Below, one piece after another: positions 34,931 to 47,200 of a stretch of 64,000 bases of DNA. The notes under the pieces are model-generated. The model saw nothing but the letters and a program-made list of their open reading frames with translations. It did not search any database and had not been told where the DNA came from. How positions within the stretch are numbered: the first letter of the stretch is position 1; each line of letters starts with the position of its first letter. The stretch lies in assembly GCA_964017065.1 (NCBI GenBank), contig OZ024787.1, forward strand, positions 64,501 through 128,500. Direction: 5' to 3'. The stretch comes from Haliclona indistincta (lineage: Eukaryota > Porifera > Demospongiae > Haplosclerida > Chalinidae). Position numbers and translations under genes: made by a program.

Positions 34931-35872
34931 TTAGTCTTTTTTCTGGTCAAACAGCATTTTGAAGAGCTGCGCTTGGAAAATCTGATTTTGCTGACTCATC
35001 TGCTGCTGAAACAGCTGCGAGGACTGCTGCAGTCGTTGTGACGTCTCAGATTCAAATCTGAGACGGTCTTGTTCAAGCTTCGCTTGAAATTCTAGAGCTT
35101 CTTCTTGCATTTTCTTCTCGTGTTGAATCTGGGACTCCTGTGATGACTGCTGAATAGCAGTGAATGCCGCCAAGAATTGAGACTGAGATCCAGCACTTTT
35201 TTGGTTATTAATTGCACGAGAGACCTTTCCCTTTTTCTTCTTCTCCACAGGAGGCAAAACAAACTCGTTATCAGAATCTACATCATCATCTTCATCTTCA
35301 GAGCACAATATGTACCTATCTCCTGGTGACTCTGGAGTTGCTGGTGTAGCAGGTGAAGGTGCTGATGACGAAGAAGGTGTTGATGACGAAGATAATGTTG
35401 GTGTAGATGATGAGGAAGGTGTTGATGATGAAGACTCTGGTGTTGCTGCAGAAGATGTCTGAAGAGAGATGGTATCCTCAACTGATGTGGATGCTCCAAG
35501 AGATGGATGGTTCTTAAAGCAGTGGTAGAATACACCAAAGTTGGGCCAGACTGATTTAGCAGCTTCCAGGTCGAGTTCAATGTCTTGGTCATCCAACTTT
35601 TTCCCAGTCCTCCGATAAGTTGAGTAGAACTGCTTCCCTTTTCGAAGGATAGAGTCTATCTTGTTGTGCACATCTTTTACTGCATAATTCGACTCCGCTT
35701 CTGTTAACAACTCGTTTAGCCTCGTTGTTGCCTGCATCTCTTTCTTCTTCCTTGTCAGCATCAGCCCGTCCGTCTCTACTAGTACATCTGCCCATATCTC
35801 AATCAGTCTTCTCTCCGCTTCGGGATCCCATCGGGTCCTGGTACGCTTAGCTTGCTTTGGCCTTAGGCTCAT
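34931..35872 (-). CDS. Harbinger Myb/SANT-like DNA-binding protein
   Basis: An intact 313-residue minus-strand frame starting MSLRPKQAKRTRTRWDPEAE. Residues about 10-110 form a Myb/SANT-like (trihelix/MADF-type) domain: RTRWDPEAERRLIEIWADVL, then VHNKIDSILRKGKQFYSTY. A Ser/Thr/Pro low-complexity stretch (about 140-185), an acidic patch (CSEDEDDDVDSDNE), a basic run (EKKKKGK, possible nuclear signal) and a Gln-rich coiled coil at the C-terminus follow. This is the accessory protein of PIF/Harbinger elements that binds subterminal DNA and helps transposase import. Its stop is 124 bp from the transposase stop, in convergent orientation. Confidence 0.9.
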   Translation of the reverse strand: MSLRPKQAKRTRTRWDPEAERRLIEIWADVLVETDGLMLTRKKKEMQATTRLNELLTEAESNYAVKDVHNKIDSILRKGKQFYSTYRRTGKKLDDQDIELDLEAAKSVWPNFGVFYHCFKNHPSLGASTSVEDTISLQTSSAATPESSSSTPSSSSTPTLSSSSTPSSSSAPSPATPATPESPGDRYILCSEDEDDDVDSDNEFVLPPVEKKKKGKVSRAINNQKSAGSQSQFLAAFTAIQQSSQESQIQHEKKMQEEALEFQAKLEQDRLRFESETSQRLQQSSQLFQQQMSQQNQIFQAQLFKMLFDQKKD

Positions 35873-36418
35873 CGTGTGTTGTCCCGATCTCAGTCGCTGT
35901 CGATGTCGTGCAGTAGTCGTTCACGTGGCTTGTTCTCCAGCGACAGCGTCTGCGATACGTCAATACCACGATAGCATTTATGACAGAGATATCCGGAAAA
36001 TTTCACCTTCGTGGGGGCGTGGTATGATGGCGTACTCGATCGATCGATAGATCTAGCTAGCTAGTGGCCGTGTTTCTCAGTTCACCCAAAGCTGTTTAAT
36101 CTTCGACGGCATTGTCGTTTATCCTAGCGTTTCGCAGCCAATTTCAAACAACTTGGGACGCATGGCCGCAATCACTGAGCCGAGACTTGAGCAACAGGAT
36201 TGTATGCCGAGGCAAGTGAGATCCCACGAACAATGTTAGATGTTCGTTGTCCAAGATTGCTCGGCATAGTGGGCAAAACAACTAGACTAGACAAAACACG
36301 TAGCTATGCTAGCCATGACTACGGTACATGTAGTGACTGCATGCTTTCCGTGCATGCGGCCCGTTCCTGCCGTTATCGTCAAATTAGTCGCAGTGTGACC
36401 GAGGCCTAACAAGCCAGC

Positions 36419-37851
36419 ATGATGCCGCGTCTGTTAATACTGCAGCTACTGTTCATCGCTACAGTTTGCTATCTCACGGCAGCAACCACGTGTCCTCAGC
36501 TGAGTCGAATCACCAACGCAGAACTGTCCGCCTTGAGGAGCAGTTATGATGGACTATTGGTTCGTCTGGAGTGTAAATACGACAACATCGTAACTGCAGC
36601 GAATAACTACGTCAACATCAGCTTTCCACAACCTGTAGCCATTCACGGTATCATAACGAGAGGTTTTCAGTACGAAACATTAGGAGAGAACTACCATTCG
36701 TACATCAGACGATCCACCTTTAGCTATTACAATGGAACCAGTCTAGTCACACTGCCTGTAAGCATCTCCATGCATGTACGTACTAGCACTCTGTGTGCCA
36801 CATCATGTAGGAAACCATCATGAACACACCTGATCCTGTTGAGTACTTCTTCCCTAAACCAATCATCACCAAGAAGCTGCGCTACACTATATTAGAGGCA
36901 AAAGTTACCACCCTCCAACAGTACTGCGTTCATTTGGATATCATTGGATGCAATGGTATGTGCTGCAGAGTCTGTTTACAAATTGCAATTTACTGTCTTG
37001 TACTGGTTCATGCAGTTCCTAACACATCAGTACCTGTCCCAGTCACCACTGATATCAGTCCACAACCCACCATTACTCCCGGTTGCCCAGAACCAGTCAC
37101 TGTTACCCAACAACAACACTGTCCCACTCCCTCCATGGTAATATGTGAAACACCCCCTGTTGTGCTGCAAGCTACAGGCAGCAGCTCATGGATGGTGGGC
37201 GTGGCAGCTGGCATTCCATTAGCTCTTGTTGCAGTGTTGTTAGTCAGTATATTAGCATTAGTGGCTGTGTATTGGACTCATAGAACAAGGAGGTGAGAGA
37301 TGGTGTGTAGCTAGAGTAACTGATGTGTTGTTTTAGTAGCCCAGCAACAAGTGATAAAGGAAGGAGAAGTACTATTGTGGAGATTACAAACACGGATCTT
37401 TACACGAAACCAGACAAGTAATGCTACTGTTTACATAGCCACAATTATTCATGTTTGTCACCTTCCCAATACATGCAGGGATAGTGTGCGAGACAGCACT
37501 CTGAATTACAACAAAGCATACAACCAAGGGTATATAGCAATGCAGCAACTTGACATGTACGAACTATTTTTTTCTTTCAGAATGCTTGCGGATTCTGTGC
37601 TAGTGACATCTCAAGAACCATTGATCAGGAACAACCCATCATACTCACTGGTGACCACACCAGAGCACACCACATGCAGCAGTGAAGCCTATGAACCTAT
37701 CGACAGAGCAGACTCAACGCTACATGTGGCTTCTAATCCCATCTACGGTCAACATGAGAACGAATATGCTTATCCTGAGACCACATTAACACCTGATGAA
37801 TCTGACAACGGATCAAATAACTATTACGAACCGACTTCAATTAATCAGTAG
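36419..37851 (+). CDS. Discoidin-like single-pass receptor, copy 5
   Basis: Six phase-consistent exons: 36419-36757, 36811-36955, 37016-37292, 37337-37417, 37479-37529, 37581-37851 (387 residues). Signal peptide LLILQLLFIATVCYLTAA sits in the same exon as the ectodomain, unlike the other copies. Ectodomain motifs: LECKYDNIVTAANNYVNISF, AIHGIITRGF, LRYTILEAK and CVHLDIIGCN (family terminal Gly-Cys). Thr/Pro-rich stalk; TM WMVGVAAGIPLALVAVLLVS; tail with DLYTKP, NPSYSL, EAYEPI, SNPIYGQ, NEYAYPE and NYYEPT. NPSY and NPIY fit the NPxY signal bound by PTB domains or used for endocytosis. The start lies only 10 bp after the Harbinger target site, so the transposon occupies its promoter. Confidence 0.85.
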
Positions 37852-37902
37852 TACTAAAGAGTTCTTGTCGGTGGCTACTAGTGTGTGTTTTGTTGTTGAG
37901 AT

Positions 37903-40853
37903 ATGAAACTGTTCCGCGTCATTCAGCTAGTAGCCGCCGTTGCTTTGCTGCAGTTAGGGCAGACAGCAGAGTCTGGTAAGGAGCTAGCTGAGTTGTGTAC
38001 GTCCTGCAAATAACCGGCACGGTGTCTCCCGTCGCAGCATCTTGTGACAGCGAGCTGATTGATGGCGACAAGTATCGGGTGTCAGATCAGCTGTTCTTTA
38101 CCGATCGTGAGACCAGTGAGCCAGCTCATCAAGTCAGGCAGGGCTCAGGCAAGTCATGGTGCACAGAGGAACCACTGTCCATCCACGACTCGCCCTGGAT
38201 TGAGGTGCGCTTTGGTGTTGACGTGGAGATCAGAGCGCTGAGCACTGCTGGCTGGGATGGAATTCTTACAGACGAGTATGTTCGTAGCTATCAGGTGCAG
38301 TATGCTAGACTGGGCCAACAGCAACTACAATACGTCACTGACCAGGGCTCCAACAGTGCTAAGGCAAGTAATGTACAGCACACCACCACGTATGATCATG
38401 ACCACTGAGCTCTTGTTGTTTCAGACCTTCGGTAGGCAAGATAATCCTGACCTGCAACGAGTTGAGCTACCAGCTCCTATAGTAGTTGAGAGAATCAGAA
38501 TAATAGTCGTTCCAGGCTCATGGACTGGAGACAGAGCCTGCATGAGAGTAGAGGCACATGGCTGTCCTGTGCACACTAGTAAGAGCACAATGCTGTCTCC
38601 ATTGCTACACACATGTTTTCATTGGTTCACACAGCTTGTTCCAGCTCTATCAGACTGTCTGATGATCGCATTCTCCTCCCACTAGCATCCATTGTAGCAT
38701 CCTCTCAGAATGGAGACGACCCAGCAAGTGACCTGGTTGATACAGGCACTAATGCCTGGTGCAGTGTTGAACCAGTCAACTCTGGTCCTCATATTGTACT
38801 CACCTTTACCCAGCCAGTGGTTCTAACACACATGACAGGGAGGGGTGGAGTAGCAGGATTGTCCTATGTTACAGAGTTCTCTATTCAATCACAGATTGGT
38901 GGAGTATTTGAACAATACCAACAGCCCAATGGAACCATTGTGAGTCATTGCAGTGCCGTGCTTTGTAAAAGATCACATGTTTCATGGGTTCTAATGATCA
39001 CATGTTTCTAATGATCACATGTTTCATGGTTTCTAATGATCGCATGTTAATTAATTTTGATGGGTTCTAACAAAATTTATGCATGCATTTTGCATGCACT
39101 TTATGCATGCATTTTGTGTAATCTGTAGTCTCATTAGAGCATCAATTTTTCCCCACAAAATGAATCATCTGGTGAATATCTCTCTACCTTTAATAAGTTT
39201 TGTAACGAAATAAGCAAATCACAAAATTACAACTGTACATGTCACAATTAACTGATCAAATCAATTAGCTGTACAAAATCACAGTTTATTAATGTGCTTT
39301 GTGTAGTGACAAATTCAATGATTTACCAAAGCGAGTTTTGTTTACCCTCTGTTTAGGTGTTGAACTAGTGTTTTGAATTGCTGTGATAGTGATTTGTTCC
39401 CAATTGTTGCAAGGGAATAGGTAACAAACATGCAAACTGGTACAGTGGTTTTTTTACTTATTGCACATAAAAAGCGTCAACCGTATGAGCAGTCATGTAG
39501 GGAGTGGTAATATAATTATTATACCATTCAAATATGGTATAAATCATGCTTTACGCTTTTTTCACTTGTGCAAGAAGTAATAAAACCGCTGTAAACTGCA
39601 TTATCATGTCACCTACACATAATCAATGAATGTAGCAAACATAGAATATTTGGCAATAACTGCACCACACAGGAATTCATTGCACCAGACGAGAAAACAA
39701 CAGTTTTTACATTCTGGAGACCACTTCATGCCAATACTTCCATCAGATTCAACGTGTTAGAAGCCACATACAATTTCATTAATTTGATTACTTCCGATTT
39801 CTGTTTCAATGTTCAGTTATTTGGATGCCTACTATCACAAGGTGCTAACTGTACGTGCTATCATGCCGTGTAGTGTGATCTGTTCCCATGCAGCCAATGT
39901 GTCCTCCTCTAGTCTATCATCAACCAGTGTGATGCCACCTCTGGTCACATCTCCTAGCCATACTATTACCATTAATGGACAATCTCTCAGCAGCATGATC
40001 CTGACTTCGTCTCCTTTATCAATTACATCATCACCAATGGCTTCATCTCCCTTACAAATGACTTCATCTAGTTCAATAATGGCTTTGATGACCTCGTCTA
40101 GTGTACCTATGGCCTCACATCGTGTACCAATGGCCTCTTCTCCTCCAGTCAACAGACTATCCAGTGGTCAGACAGTGGGTGTGTCAGTGGGTGTTGTGCT
40201 AGCTGTGTTGATGGTCATATTGCTGATCATGGCTGGCACTGTGATCTGGACTTTGTTAGCCAGAAAGAAGCGACTAGCTAGCAATGATGTGTATATGACT
40301 GTCGGTAATGATATGCTATACAGCAGGTGAGTGCTAGCTACTAATATGGCACTATGACTATTAATTATACACTATAATAATAGTGAGTTAAGATATGATG
40401 ATAAGACAGCAGAGAAAGAGATCAACAGGTGAATGCAGCTGCATGTGTTACTATATCATATCTACCCACCATTATGTGTCTAGTGCTGTACAGATGACAT
40501 CATGTCATGACAATCTGTATGAGGTCGTTGGCGACAGAGAGGACAAGCTAGAGCTAGTTGAGCACAGTGAATCCATGGTGGACAACCCAATGTATGGTGG
40601 TGGCAGTGCTACACCTGCACAAAGCAAGGAGCCGGACAGCCATAAGTCAGCCAGTGAAGAGGACATGGCTGCTAATCCATTGTATGCAGGCAGCAGTGAA
40701 CATCTAGCAGCATGCAGCAATGAAGAGGAGCCATGCACAGCTGATATGAGTACAGCTACTGGTAACCCAATGTACGCCAGCTGTAGCAGTGCTGACATGG
40801 CTGACAACCGTGTAGCTGAGAATCCAATGTATGGTCAAACTGACCAGAAATAA
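37903..40853 (+). CDS. Two-domain discoidin-like single-pass receptor, copy 6, with four NPxY motifs
   Basis: Eight phase-consistent exons: 37903-37975, 38038-38363, 38425-38578, 38635-38939, 39673-39841, 39894-40326, 40384-40428, 40484-40853 (624 residues). Signal peptide VIQLVAAVALLQLGQTAES. Domain 1: WCTEEPLSIHDSPWIEVRFG ... IRALSTAGWDG ... YVRSYQVQYARLG ... FGRQDNPD ... RIRIIVVPGSW ... MRVEAHGC, a good F5/8 type C pattern. Domain 2: WCSVEPVNSGPHIVLTFTQP ... YVTEFSIQSQIGG ... FNVQLFGC. Ser-rich stalk, TM VGVSVGVVLAVLMVILLIMA, tail with DNPMYGG, ANPLYAG, GNPMYAS and ENPMYGQ (four NPxY) plus NLYEVV. The intron after exon 2 must use a GC donor (AAG|GCAAGT) to keep frame. Likely an adhesion or recognition receptor binding PTB adaptors. 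Confidence 0.88.
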
Positions 40854-41225
40854 ACGTTTAACCTTTTGTTAATTCTAACTTAATTTCATATCAGATATAC
40901 ATGTATCATACTAACATACCTCAGTATCTTCAAATGTGACTGCAGGACATATTCCTTCCCAGTGCAGACTGATCGAGCTAAAGCTCTCGTCTCGGCTACA
41001 TTCACTGGCTGCGTCAGTCATTTGCATAAGTTCCTAGGGAAAGCCAGCCATTATGACGTACATATGCTTACTCTTCGCAGTCTAGTCTAGCGCAGCTCAG
41101 CAGTACTGGACTGTGCTAGCTCTTGGTGCACTTGAGTTTTGGCGGCACATTCTAAATGACGCCCACCATAACAATAGTGCATTAGCTCCACCCAGTTACT
41201 ATGACAACCCTATTATTCCTCCAAC
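40854..41225. other. Intergenic / dynein 5' region
   Basis: About 370 bp between the stop of receptor copy 6 and the first dynein ATG. An internal stretch ending TTCGCAG near 41080 could be an acceptor of a 5' UTR intron. No coding exon could be supported. Confidence 0.4.
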
Positions 41226-44200
41226 ATGGAGCAGCATGCTCGAGCTCATCAAGTTACCGATCGGCAGGTAAGCCAGCTAGCTAGCTAGCACGCTGAACGG
41301 TACTCAGTAACATTATTCTATTTATTAGCTGGAGCGCATCAACCCAGCGGCTAAGGCACGCTCTTTGTTGCCCTCCATTCCTGCTGTACCAGAGTCACAT
41401 GAACAACCCTCTCCTCTCTACAAGGTGATCAGTCGCTCTGATCACTCACTCACTGACCTTCTCTCCATATAGTTGGTGCTGGGTAACCTGGAGAACCCGC
41501 CCATCATGCAGGCTGTGTCATGGACCAAGGCAGCTCCGTACAAGGAACAGAAGTACCATCGCTCTCCTTCAGAGTCCATTGCTAACAACTACTCACCAGC
41601 GGCCAATAACCTCAAGCTAAGAGCCTTGAGGAAGAGAACTAGATCAACACGTATCCTATACTACCAACGCATGGTCGATACATGTACTATAGCATGTTCA
41701 GTCAGTAGTACAATACTATATCATGTTCAGTCAGTAGTACAATACTATAGCATGTTCAGTCAGTAGTATAATACTATAGCATGTTCAGTCAGTAGTACAA
41801 TACTATATCATGTTCAGTCATTAGTACAATACTATAGCATGTTCAGTCAGTAGTACAATACTATAGCATGTTCAGTCAGTAGTACAATACTATAGCATGT
41901 TCAGTCAGTAGTACAATACTATAGCATGTTCAGTCAGTAGTACAATACTATAGCATGTTCAGTCAGTAGTACAATACTATAGCATGTTCAGTCAGTAGTA
42001 CAATACTATAGCATGTTCAGTCAGTAGTACAATACTATAGCATGTTCAGTCAGTAGTACAATACTATAGCATGTTCAGTCAGTAGTACAATACTTCAGTC
42101 AGTAGTATAATACTATAGCATGTTCAGTCAGTAGTACAATACTATAGCATGTTCAGTCAGTAGTACAATACTATAGCATGTTCAGTCAGTAGTACAATAC
42201 TATAGCATGTTCAGTCAGTAGTACAATACTATAGCATGTTCAGTCAGCATGTTCAGTCAGTAGTACAATACTATAGTATTAGTTAAAGTACTTGACCTGT
42301 GTGCAGCTGCTACTGCACTGCAAGCTGGCAGAGTAGAAGCCCCTCCTAGGCCTCCAGGTTATCATGCCCACCAGCGACCAGGCATCCCTCCCTCTCCCTC
42401 TCGTCCTCTCACTCCATCAGAGCAGTTCTCTCTTTTTGAGGCACAGGAGCAGTGGTCAGCTAGGATAGGTGGCCATCCAGATGGGCAGGATCTAGCTCGC
42501 TATACACACTACCTCACTCATGGGGTAGGGTCCCAGGACCTGGAGCCAATGACAAGGCATCAAATGAGGCAGTTCCTGAGCTGGCTACCATCAGGACTGG
42601 TTAATAATCCTGACCTGAGTAAACTTAGAGAGGATCTCCAGGATGAGGTGATCAAGGACTACCAACACAGCATGAGGAAATCCATAGTAGACTATATATT
42701 GATGGATACTGGAGAGAGAAAGAGGCTTAAGATAGCAGCCATACCTCACTCCTTCCCTAGAAGGTATGATAGCTGCTAATATACTGATACTGGCACGTGT
42801 TATTGTGACATGTAGGACTATAAGAGCTCCTCTGCCATGGCATGATACATTCCAACAGGTCAGAGAGGAACAAACAGTACAGCTATTCATCACTAACCTC
42901 ATCATGACCAAGCTACAGAACCTCTGGGATACCAAGTGAGTTACTACGATAGTGACTGATAGTGTGATGGTATACCAGTGTGATGTGTGATGGTGTGATG
43001 ATATACCAGTGTGATGTGTGATGGTGTGATGGTATACCAGTGTGATGTGTGATGGTGTGATGATATACCAGTGTGATGTGTGATAGTGTGATGATATACC
43101 TGTGTGATGTGTGATGGTGTGATGGTATACCAGTGTGATGTGTGATGGTGTGATGATATACCAGTGTGATGTGTGATAGTGTGATGATATACCTGTGTGA
43201 TGTGTGATGGTGTGATGATATACCAGTGTGATGTGTGATAGTGTGATGATATACCTGTGTGATGTGTGATGGTGTGATGGTATACCAGTGTGATGTGTGA
43301 TGGTGTGATGATATACCAGTGTGATGTGTGATAGTGTGATGATATACCTGTGTGATGTGTGATGGTGTGATGGTATACCAGTGTGATGTGTGATGGTATG
43401 ATGATATACCAGTGTGATGTGTGATGGTATGATGATATACCAGTGTGATGTGTGATGGTGTGATGATATACCAGTGTGATGTGTGATGGTGTGATGATAT
43501 ACCAGTGTGATGTGTGATGGTGTGATGATATACCAGTGTGATGTGTGATGGTGTGATGATATACCAGTGTGATGTGTGATAGTGTGATGATATACCTGTG
43601 TGATGTGTGATGGTGTGATGATATACCAGTGTGATGTGTGATGGTGTGATGATATACCAGTGTGATGTGTGATGGTGTGATGATATACCAGTGTGATGTG
43701 TGATGGTGTGATGATATACCAGTGTGATGTGTGATGGTGTGATGATATACCAGTGTGATGTGTGATAGTGTGATGATATACCTGTGTGATGTGTGATGGT
43801 GTGATGATATACCAGTGTGATGTGTGATGGTGTGATGATATACCAGTGTGATGTGTGATGGTGTGATGATATACCAGTGTGATAGTGTGATGATATACCA
43901 GTGTGATGTGTGATGGTGTGATGATATACCAGTGTGATGTGTGATGGTGTGATGATATACCAGTGTGATGTGTGATGGTGTGATGATATACCAGTGTGAT
44001 GTGTGATGGTGTGATGGTATACCAGTGTGATGTGTGATGGTGTGATGATATACCAGTGTGATGTGTGATGGTGTGATGATATACCAGTGTGATGTGTGAT
44101 GGTGTGATGATATACCTGTGTGATGTGTGATGGTGTGTGTGATAGTGTGATGGTGGTGATGTGTGATGGTGGTGATGTGTGATAGTGTGACGTGTGATGG

Positions 44201-47200
44201 TATACCAGTGTGGTAGGGTGATAGTATGATGTGTGTTATAATTACAGGTATTGTGATGTGCGGTTTGTGTCAAAGGATATACTATGTAATCCTGATAAAT
44301 TAAAGCTACTGGCTGATCCAGCTGGTCCTGATAAAGCAAAGCTACCGATAGATCCTGATTCTAAAAAAGTAGAGCTACCGATAGATCCTGGTCATTTTGA
44401 GAGGATAGTGAGAGAGCAGTGTGAAGCAGCTCGTACTAGACTAGCGATTGAGTGAGTCCTACATGTACCTCTCATGCTAGAATGATACTGGTGTATAGGT
44501 GGTTAACAGAGTGTGGTGAGGTGTTCAGGAGCCACAAGACCAGCTGGGCTCACCTGATACCATCATCACACACACACAGAGCTGTACTAGCAGAGCACTT
44601 CTTCAACACAGCTAGCACACTGATGAGCAGGCAGCTCAGAGAAGCCATGGAGAACTCATTGGACGAGTTCATTAGTTTCCTACAGATATACGAGGTACAT
44701 GTGTATGCGTGTACGTGTGTGTGTGTGTGTGTGAGTGTGTGTGAGTGTGCGTGTGTGTGTGCGTGCGTGTGTGTGTGTGTTCTAGCTAATAATTATGCTA
44801 ACATCTTGTACACAGTCAGGCAGCAATTTCACTGAAGAGTTCCATGACCTGATGTTTGTCACTAGACCAGTGAGTGTGTGTGTGTGTGTGATAGTGTAGT
44901 ACGTCATTATTGTTCATTAGGCGTTCCATCTGGAGCTGATAGTGAAGGGAACTGAGATACTGTTTGATCCACCTCTCAATGAACTAGAGGGAATGCTCAA
45001 TAGATTAGTCACTGTCATCGTAGAGAGCGGACAGGACCTACCCAGGGTACATACAGTGTGCATACTGCTTGCTAGCTTACTCACTCGCTTCCTTTGTCAC
45101 TCACTCGCATACTCACTCTCTCTCTCTCCCTCACTCACTCGTACACTTCTCTCATTAGGTGGAGCATGTGTTATTCCCTGATCTTCAAGGACACGCCATG
45201 ACACTACCTGCTATGGATAATATTGATGAGAAAGTACTGCTAGCACGACGACAAGCTGCTCATTTGCTCAAGATCAATCGTTCTGGACCAATGAAGTATG
45301 TTAGTACCATCATCACATTGCTGTCTGTCACTATGGCTGCTATTATGTACAGGTACTATAAGACCTACAAACAGTATCAACCACTGCTGGACGGCACAGC
45401 TAGTCTAGAGATAAATGATTTTCTGAAGGAAGAACATACACTGTCAGCATTCAGCAAGGTACTGGCCCCAGCTACACGGCTCACAGCATACCCTCTCCCA
45501 TAGCGTATTGATGAGCTGCGCGATACCAGTAACACTCTCAGGGTGTTGAGGAGGAGTGCATGGATCCACATGATCTCCCTAGGCACCGAGCAGGTCAATC
45601 TACAGCTAGCGGTGCAGGCGGATGAACTAGCTGATAGACTGACTCGATATCTAGTCAACCATAACAGAGATCTCAATAGAGAGTATGTCACTACCACTCA
45701 CACTCTACATGTAGTTCTGCTTCTCTCTCACTATAGTCTATGTCATCGCTATGATGAAATGTCCAGTAAAGTGTGTGAGACACCTCAGACTACTGACGAC
45801 CTTGTACAGCTCACTCAGTACTTCTTCAAGGTAAGCTCCTCCTCCTACTACCACTGTAGATACTACTAACATGGTCTACATGTATAGTCGAGAGATGAGA
45901 CAGTATATAATATGAAGGGAGAGGTGCAGCAAGCCGGAGAGAGACTACTGTTCCTCCTCAAATATGCCTCGCTAGCAGGTACACTAGCTAATCTGCCATG
46001 TCAGCTCTGTCAATACTATAACAGAGGAGGATATTAGACTGAACAGTCAGACATTCAACTGGCCGGCTAAGATGGATCCAATATTTGAAGTGAGTATGAA
46101 GAGACTAACATCCAAGAGAGATAGAGCTGAGACCGAGATGAAAGAGAAGGTAGCTGAGTTTGAGAACCTACTCACCACCTATCAGAATGAAGTGGATGTA
46201 CTCAAAGAAAAGGATGTGAGTAAAATGCATTGATCAGTGACACACGTTGATCAGTGACACACGTTGATCAGTGACACACGTTGATCAGTGACACACGTTG
46301 ATCAGTGACACACGTTGATCAGTGACACACGTTGATCAGTGACACACATTGATCAGTGACACACGTCGATCAGTGACACACGTCGATCAGTGACACACAT
46401 TGATCATGATCAGTGACACACATTGATCAGTGACACACATTGATCACTGTTCGTGCAGGTACCTAAGAATGTTGAAGAGATAGAGAAGATGGTGTCTCAT
46501 CTTGACGGGTTGTCACATAAGCTAGAAGAAGCTAACAAGACAGCAATGGTGAATAGATCATACCCCACTCCTTCCTTTGACTAATGTTGCTGTATAGAGT
46601 CTGAATAATGAAGAGGAGCTACTGGAGTGGAACCCTACACCATTCCCTCAGATACAAGCAGTCACTAGTCAGAAAGAGCCATATGATAAGCTATGGCACA
46701 CTGCTCAGGACTTTCATCATAAACACGATCGATGGATTAATGGTTAGTGTAAATATATTGTTGCTATCAATGACTGATACATGTAGGTCCATTCATGGAT
46801 CTCGATGCTGAGGTGGTGGAGGAGGATGTGGGGATGATGTGGCGTACCATGCACAAGCTCACCAGAACATTCACTGACCTTCCTAATCCAAAGCGTCTTG
46901 GGGAGGTGATCAAGAGTCGGCTGGACAAGTTCAAGACCAATCTACCACTACTGCAAGTATTCTGTAATCCAGGTATAAGAGACCGCCATTGGGACAAGGT
47001 GTGCCACACTATAGCTAGCCTATTGATGATGAAGATCACCTCGATCGCTACAGATGAGTGAGGTAGTGGGGTTTGGACTGAAGCCAGAACCAACCACACC
47101 ACTCAAGACACTAGTGGATTATGGTCTACAGAAGCATCTTGATAAGTCAGTAGTACTACTATCATCATGTACAGCTAATGGTGCTGCTACCGTAGGTTAG

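Larger units (their letters stand above)
33374..36406. mobile_element. Complete PIF/Harbinger DNA transposon
   Basis: A 3033-bp element with 19-bp terminal inverted repeats (left GGGCTCGGTCACACTGCGA at 33374-33392; right, reversed, GGCCTCGGTCACACTGCGA at 36388-36406; one mismatch) flanked by the 3-bp target duplication TAA (33371-33373 and 36407-36409), as Harbinger elements make. Sub-terminal GATAACGAC/GTTATCGTC motifs also pair. It encodes the two proteins typical of the superfamily, a DDE transposase (plus) and a Myb-like DNA-binding protein (minus), convergent and both open. It lies between receptor copies 4 and 5. Confidence 0.95.

Noticed and set aside
39000..39672. Possible mobile element in the longest intron of receptor copy 6
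   Set aside because: AT-rich with a few short GATCACATG repeats, but I could find no terminal inverted repeats or target duplication.
42591..44339. 582-codon minus-strand frame rich in His/Thr/Tyr
   Set aside because: Lies antisense to dynein exons and over a 31-bp intronic minisatellite; shadow of the repeat.
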